Below, one piece after another: positions 6,206 to 8,904 of a stretch of DNA of 8,904 nt (within the stretch, counting starts at the first letter, position 1; each line of letters opens with the position of its first letter). The notes below the pieces were generated by a model. It searched no databases, was not told the DNA's origin, and worked only from the letters and a program-made list of their open reading frames with translations. The stretch lies in contig CAJVYT010000164.1 in NCBI GenBank assembly GCA_913009765.1, forward strand, positions 1-8,904. The letters are read 5' to 3'. A program made the translations under genes and the position numbers. This DNA is from an uncultured candidate division Zixibacteria bacterium (GTDB lineage: Bacteria > Zixibacteria > MSB-5A5 > GN15 > FEB-12).

Positions 6206-7324
6206 CTATTGTCTTTTCCCGCTTGCTTCATTCGAATACTCCGAATACCCCTCTCCGCCCTTTGAGCGCACTTTGTAGTAATATGTTGTCCCAGCCTCTG
6301 CCGTTGTGTCTTCGTATGTATAAATGCCTTTATCTACTGTTCCGATTGTGCTGACTGCCCCGCCCGACACTGCGGCGCGTCCAATCTCATACTCAGATAC
6401 ACACCCCGGATCCTGCAGTGACGCCTTCCATCTAAGGGTTATGCCATTCGATGAACCTGAAGCCGTTAACCCCGTCGGCGCATCCGGCAGATCAGCCGTT
6501 GGGTTCGGTTCATCCTGCCACGTCCATTTGAGGATGCTGTAGTTGTCAGGTGTGCGCTTCCATGTATAGACATCTCCGTTGGGGGCTACGACAGGCTGGC
6601 CATATTCTTTTATCACTTCTGAGATTTCTTCAAAACCACCACCAGCAGGACGGATTACTCTTCGCTCATTTTCTGGTATGATTAGCTCTCCTATAACTTT
6701 TCCGCATGTATTAAATTTCTCAACTCCCTTACCAGAAATAGCATGAATATATCCAGTGTTATCACGTATATATTTTTCATACGGTCCCTTAGTTAATGTA
6801 TATGTCTTCTCTGGATACGTTATCGTTACTTTATATCTTCCACCACCCAGACTCCTTTCATTCACCCTCCCCAACTCCAACGGCCTTTCGGTGGTGGTCT
6901 TGAGAAGTTGGCCATCTTTATTTGTCAACGCATATTTATTACGTCCTCCAGTCCATAAATTCCCTTCAATATCATATCCCTGAACACAGCAACCAAGTAA
7001 ATATTTACTATGACTGTATCTTATCATTCCACTTTCCGCCGGATGTTTAACCCATTCTTCTTTTTCTATGAATGTTCCATCTATCCCATATACAACTGTC
7101 CTTTTATTAACAATATCGCTAATTACTATTTTCTCGCCCCCCAATACCCCATCAAGTGACGGATAATTATCGAATGAGTCACCATGTTCGATTCCAAATT
7201 CATTATCTGCAACTCCCCATTGCCCTTCAACTATCGATACAGGCCCAATCCATCCTGCAAAACTATTCTCATAGCTAATTATTATGAATAATAAGACCAA
7301 AATTGACCAAACTGGTTTTATCAT
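6206..7324 (-). CDS. Secreted beta-propeller-like protein with C-terminal fibronectin type III domain
   Basis: The 372-residue product has a Sec signal peptide with likely cleavage after A23 (SYENSFA|GW). Residues about 30-270 contain repeated strand-turn units typical of propeller or NHL-like folds: VQGYDIEGNLWTGG, KYALTNKDGQLL, GYIHAISGKGVEKFN and VAPNGDVYTWKR. A fibronectin type III domain occupies about 280-370 (DAPTGLTASGSSNGITLRW, then AGTTYYYKVRSKGGEGYSEYSN). No catalytic motif is visible, so a binding or scaffold role at the cell surface is inferred. The ATG is well supported by AAGGAGG 4 nt upstream, which overlaps the stop of the NlpC/P60 gene. Base composition is split: the FN3 part is about 60% G+C on sampled lines, while the signal-peptide end is about 25%. 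This suggests that the FN3 module was acquired separately. Confidence 0.82.
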   Translation of the reverse strand: MIKPVWSILVLLFIIISYENSFAGWIGPVSIVEGQWGVADNEFGIEHGDSFDNYPSLDGVLGGEKIVISDIVNKRTVVYGIDGTFIEKEEWVKHPAESGMIRYSHSKYLLGCCVQGYDIEGNLWTGGRNKYALTNKDGQLLKTTTERPLELGRVNERSLGGGRYKVTITYPEKTYTLTKGPYEKYIRDNTGYIHAISGKGVEKFNTCGKVIGELIIPENERRVIRPAGGGFEEISEVIKEYGQPVVAPNGDVYTWKRTPDNYSILKWTWQDEPNPTADLPDAPTGLTASGSSNGITLRWKASLQDPGCVSEYEIGRAAVSGGAVSTIGTVDKGIYTYEDTTAEAGTTYYYKVRSKGGEGYSEYSNEASGKRQ

Positions 7325-7328
7325 CGTG

Positions 7329-7335
7329 CCTCCTT
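7329..7335 (-). promoter_or_regulatory. Strong ribosome binding site overlapping the NlpC/P60 stop codon
   Basis: AAGGAGG on the minus strand lies 4 nt before the ATG at 7324. It shares two bases with the TAA at 7334-7336. This near-consensus site fixes the FN3 gene start and shows co-transcription with the hydrolase gene. Confidence 0.8.
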
Positions 7336-8904
7336 AATCCCAAAATTTTATTCTTCCAAAACCTGTTGGATTCCCCAATAAGCCTCTTATTCGACCATTT
7401 ATTTCATTAGTTGTAACTTTCCGGTTAAATTCAGTACACTCCGCTGCCTCTCCTGGCAGTCCATAGCATATATTCGTGTTCCCACTCGCATGAATAATCT
7501 CATAATTACATGTGGAAGTCCCACAATTAGGGCTGTCAGAGTAAACAATGGAGATGTGGCCTTGATATCTTATCAAATCTCCTTTTTTCAGTAATTTCAG
7601 AAGTCGGGTTCTTTCGGTTCCTTTATCGGGCAGATCAACCACCTTTGTTATTCTTTGATCAGAAAAGTAGTCAAAGAAATAACTCACCCAAGCACGATTT
7701 GCCAAATATCTACCTTCGGAATTACATGCTTCGCTATAGAGATCAAGATTCGCAACCCTCGTACTGATAGGCGGTACTCCATTGCTCGAATTAATCGCAG
7801 AGTCTGCTGCATTTATTACTCTCTGTACAAAACCTGAACAATCTATCCCTGCCCAGTGCTGTGGATAAAATTTATGTTCCCTTACCTGGTCACAGGCCGT
7901 ATTGGTATTTGCAAAATAGCTTGTCCATATGTTCTGTTCGTCTCTTAGAAGCCCAGCGTATTGCTTTCCCGAATCAACATCTCCAACATCACCCCGGTAA
8001 TTATTATAGTCATTTGCTGTGGGATAGGGATTTGGCGCATAGGTAAGGTTTGTGGCCTTGTCTCTATATTCTGACAGTTTTTTGTTTCCTCCATAGCTGT
8101 ATGATACTCCAGTTCTGTTTACTCCACTCCGATCCTGAAATGCGGTAGTGTCGTCAGCATACCTCTCCCCCTCTTCTATCATCGCATTAACAAACTTCTC
8201 TACTACGTTTTCATACAATTCATACAGCCCCGTATCGTTTATTGTATTGCCATCATTGATCTGATTGTCTGTATTGCTCCAATTCTTCCCTTCAAGCATT
8301 TCTTTTTCTATTATCTTGTTGAGATATTCTGCTTCCCTACCTTGCAATCCGTAATCTTTCATAAGTTTCTTATATGTATCATTCAAATTATCTACATTTG
8401 TATTTACTTCTATGTTAAAACTGCTTTTGAAGATACTTATCGCATTTGCTGTTTTATTTCCATAATAGCCGTCTTCAGCTATGAGTTCATAATCTGTAAC
8501 GCTCCTCTTCCTCGGAACCACCTGATTTAGAAGCTCCTGTACAAAATCAAATTTTTTGTCTTTATCATCCATTATTCCTTCTTCTGTTTTGCCTTTATGC
8601 TTCTCGGCAGTGGCAGCATCCCAGGTTGAATCAAAATCGTGCACGAACACTGCTTTTCCTGCTAATACCTCTTCTACGATTGTATTGGAATTGTTCTTGA
8701 CATTATATGTAGCTCTGGTTTCATGAAGAGGCTCGTCCTCCGGCGCGATATAGAATCTCAGTTTTATCTCATCTACTCCTGGTGTATCGCTTGTGCTTGG
8801 CGCAAGGTCTGTTCCCGACAGTTGAAATCTCATTTTCAGGTCTTGTGTTATTGCTGCGTCTATAGGTGTGCATGTTGGTTTATTATCTTCCGGTTCAAGG
8901 ACTT
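7334..8904 (-). CDS. NlpC/P60-type peptidoglycan hydrolase, 5' partial
   Basis: The reading frame stays open past the methionine at 8833 to the window edge, adding at least 23 codons (VLEPEDNKPT and onward). No Shine-Dalgarno precedes that methionine, so the gene is 5'-truncated by the window. Numbering from the methionine at 8833, a beta-rich segment (1-70) is followed by a PG_binding_1-like unit near 115-145 (LIAEDGYYGNKTANAISIFKSSF-type pattern, built around DGYYGNKT). The C-terminal catalytic domain has GIDCSGFV (Cys332), GDLIRYQGHISIV (His426) and EIIHASG (His448). This is the Cys-His-His set of NlpC/P60 endopeptidases, which cut stem peptides of murein. The usual Y-x-Y-G-G element (SYSYGG, residues 244-249) lies 83 residues before the cysteine, a longer gap than normal. 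Export is expected, but any signal peptide lies outside the window. It is the first gene of the apparent operon visible here. Confidence 0.83.
   Translation of the reverse strand, partial: VLEPEDNKPTCTPIDAAITQDLKMRFQLSGTDLAPSTSDTPGVDEIKLRFYIAPEDEPLHETRATYNVKNNSNTIVEEVLAGKAVFVHDFDSTWDAATAEKHKGKTEEGIMDDKDKKFDFVQELLNQVVPRKRSVTDYELIAEDGYYGNKTANAISIFKSSFNIEVNTNVDNLNDTYKKLMKDYGLQGREAEYLNKIIEKEMLEGKNWSNTDNQINDGNTINDTGLYELYENVVEKFVNAMIEEGERYADDTTAFQDRSGVNRTGVSYSYGGNKKLSEYRDKATNLTYAPNPYPTANDYNNYRGDVGDVDSGKQYAGLLRDEQNIWTSYFANTNTACDQVREHKFYPQHWAGIDCSGFVQRVINAADSAINSSNGVPPISTRVANLDLYSEACNSEGRYLANRAWVSYFFDYFSDQRITKVVDLPDKGTERTRLLKLLKKGDLIRYQGHISIVYSDSPNCGTSTCNYEIIHASGNTNICYGLPGEAAECTEFNRKVTTNEINGRIRGLLGNPTGFGRIKFWD

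Overview
The window is a dense bacterial accessory region read almost entirely from the minus strand. Minus-strand gene order, from high to low coordinates, is: a 5'-partial NlpC/P60-type cell-wall hydrolase; a secreted beta-propeller-like protein with a C-terminal fibronectin type III (FN3) domain; a large metzincin-type zinc metalloprotease; a small secreted beta-rich protein; an Rhs/YD-repeat core fragment with a glycine-rich C-terminal domain; a small membrane-anchored protein; a second Rhs core fragment; and the 5' end of a group II intron that runs off the low-coordinate edge. I see no tRNA, rRNA or CRISPR, and no housekeeping gene that would fix the taxonomy. Sec signal peptides, good Shine-Dalgarno sites, Rhs proteins and an EcI5-like group II intron point to a bacterium, probably Gram-negative and environmental. 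I would not name a phylum.

Region 7334-8904 is the peptidoglycan hydrolase. Its stop codon overlaps the Shine-Dalgarno of the FN3 protein at 6206-7324. After a 58-bp gap comes the 889-residue metalloprotease (3478-6147). Its zinc site HELGHALGFAH and Met-turn lie in the last 85 residues. The secreted protein at 2954-3484 overlaps the protease stop by 7 nt. These four proteins look like an exported or surface-acting set, two of them with recognisable hydrolase active sites.

Region 468-2894 holds two Rhs core ends, neither with the long N-terminal part of a full Rhs protein. They belong to divergent core types (DHLGTP and DQVGSLR), yet share a 25-bp identical stretch just before the core/C-terminal junction. 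A small membrane-anchored protein sits 9 nt after the first one, where a cognate immunity gene usually lies. The arrangement looks like Rhs C-terminal cassettes collected by recombination at the core boundary.

Region 1-391 is the first part of a group II intron, supported by a GTGCG 5' end and a 6-bp EBS1/IBS1 pairing. It lies 76 nt downstream of the second Rhs stop, in a stretch that stays open in the Rhs frame.

G+C content changes sharply within single genes (about 60% in the FN3 module and about 25-30% in nearby segments on hand-counted lines). This supports modular assembly. The best candidates for something new are the metalloprotease with its overlapping secreted partner, and the Rhs C-terminal domain with its membrane-anchored neighbour.
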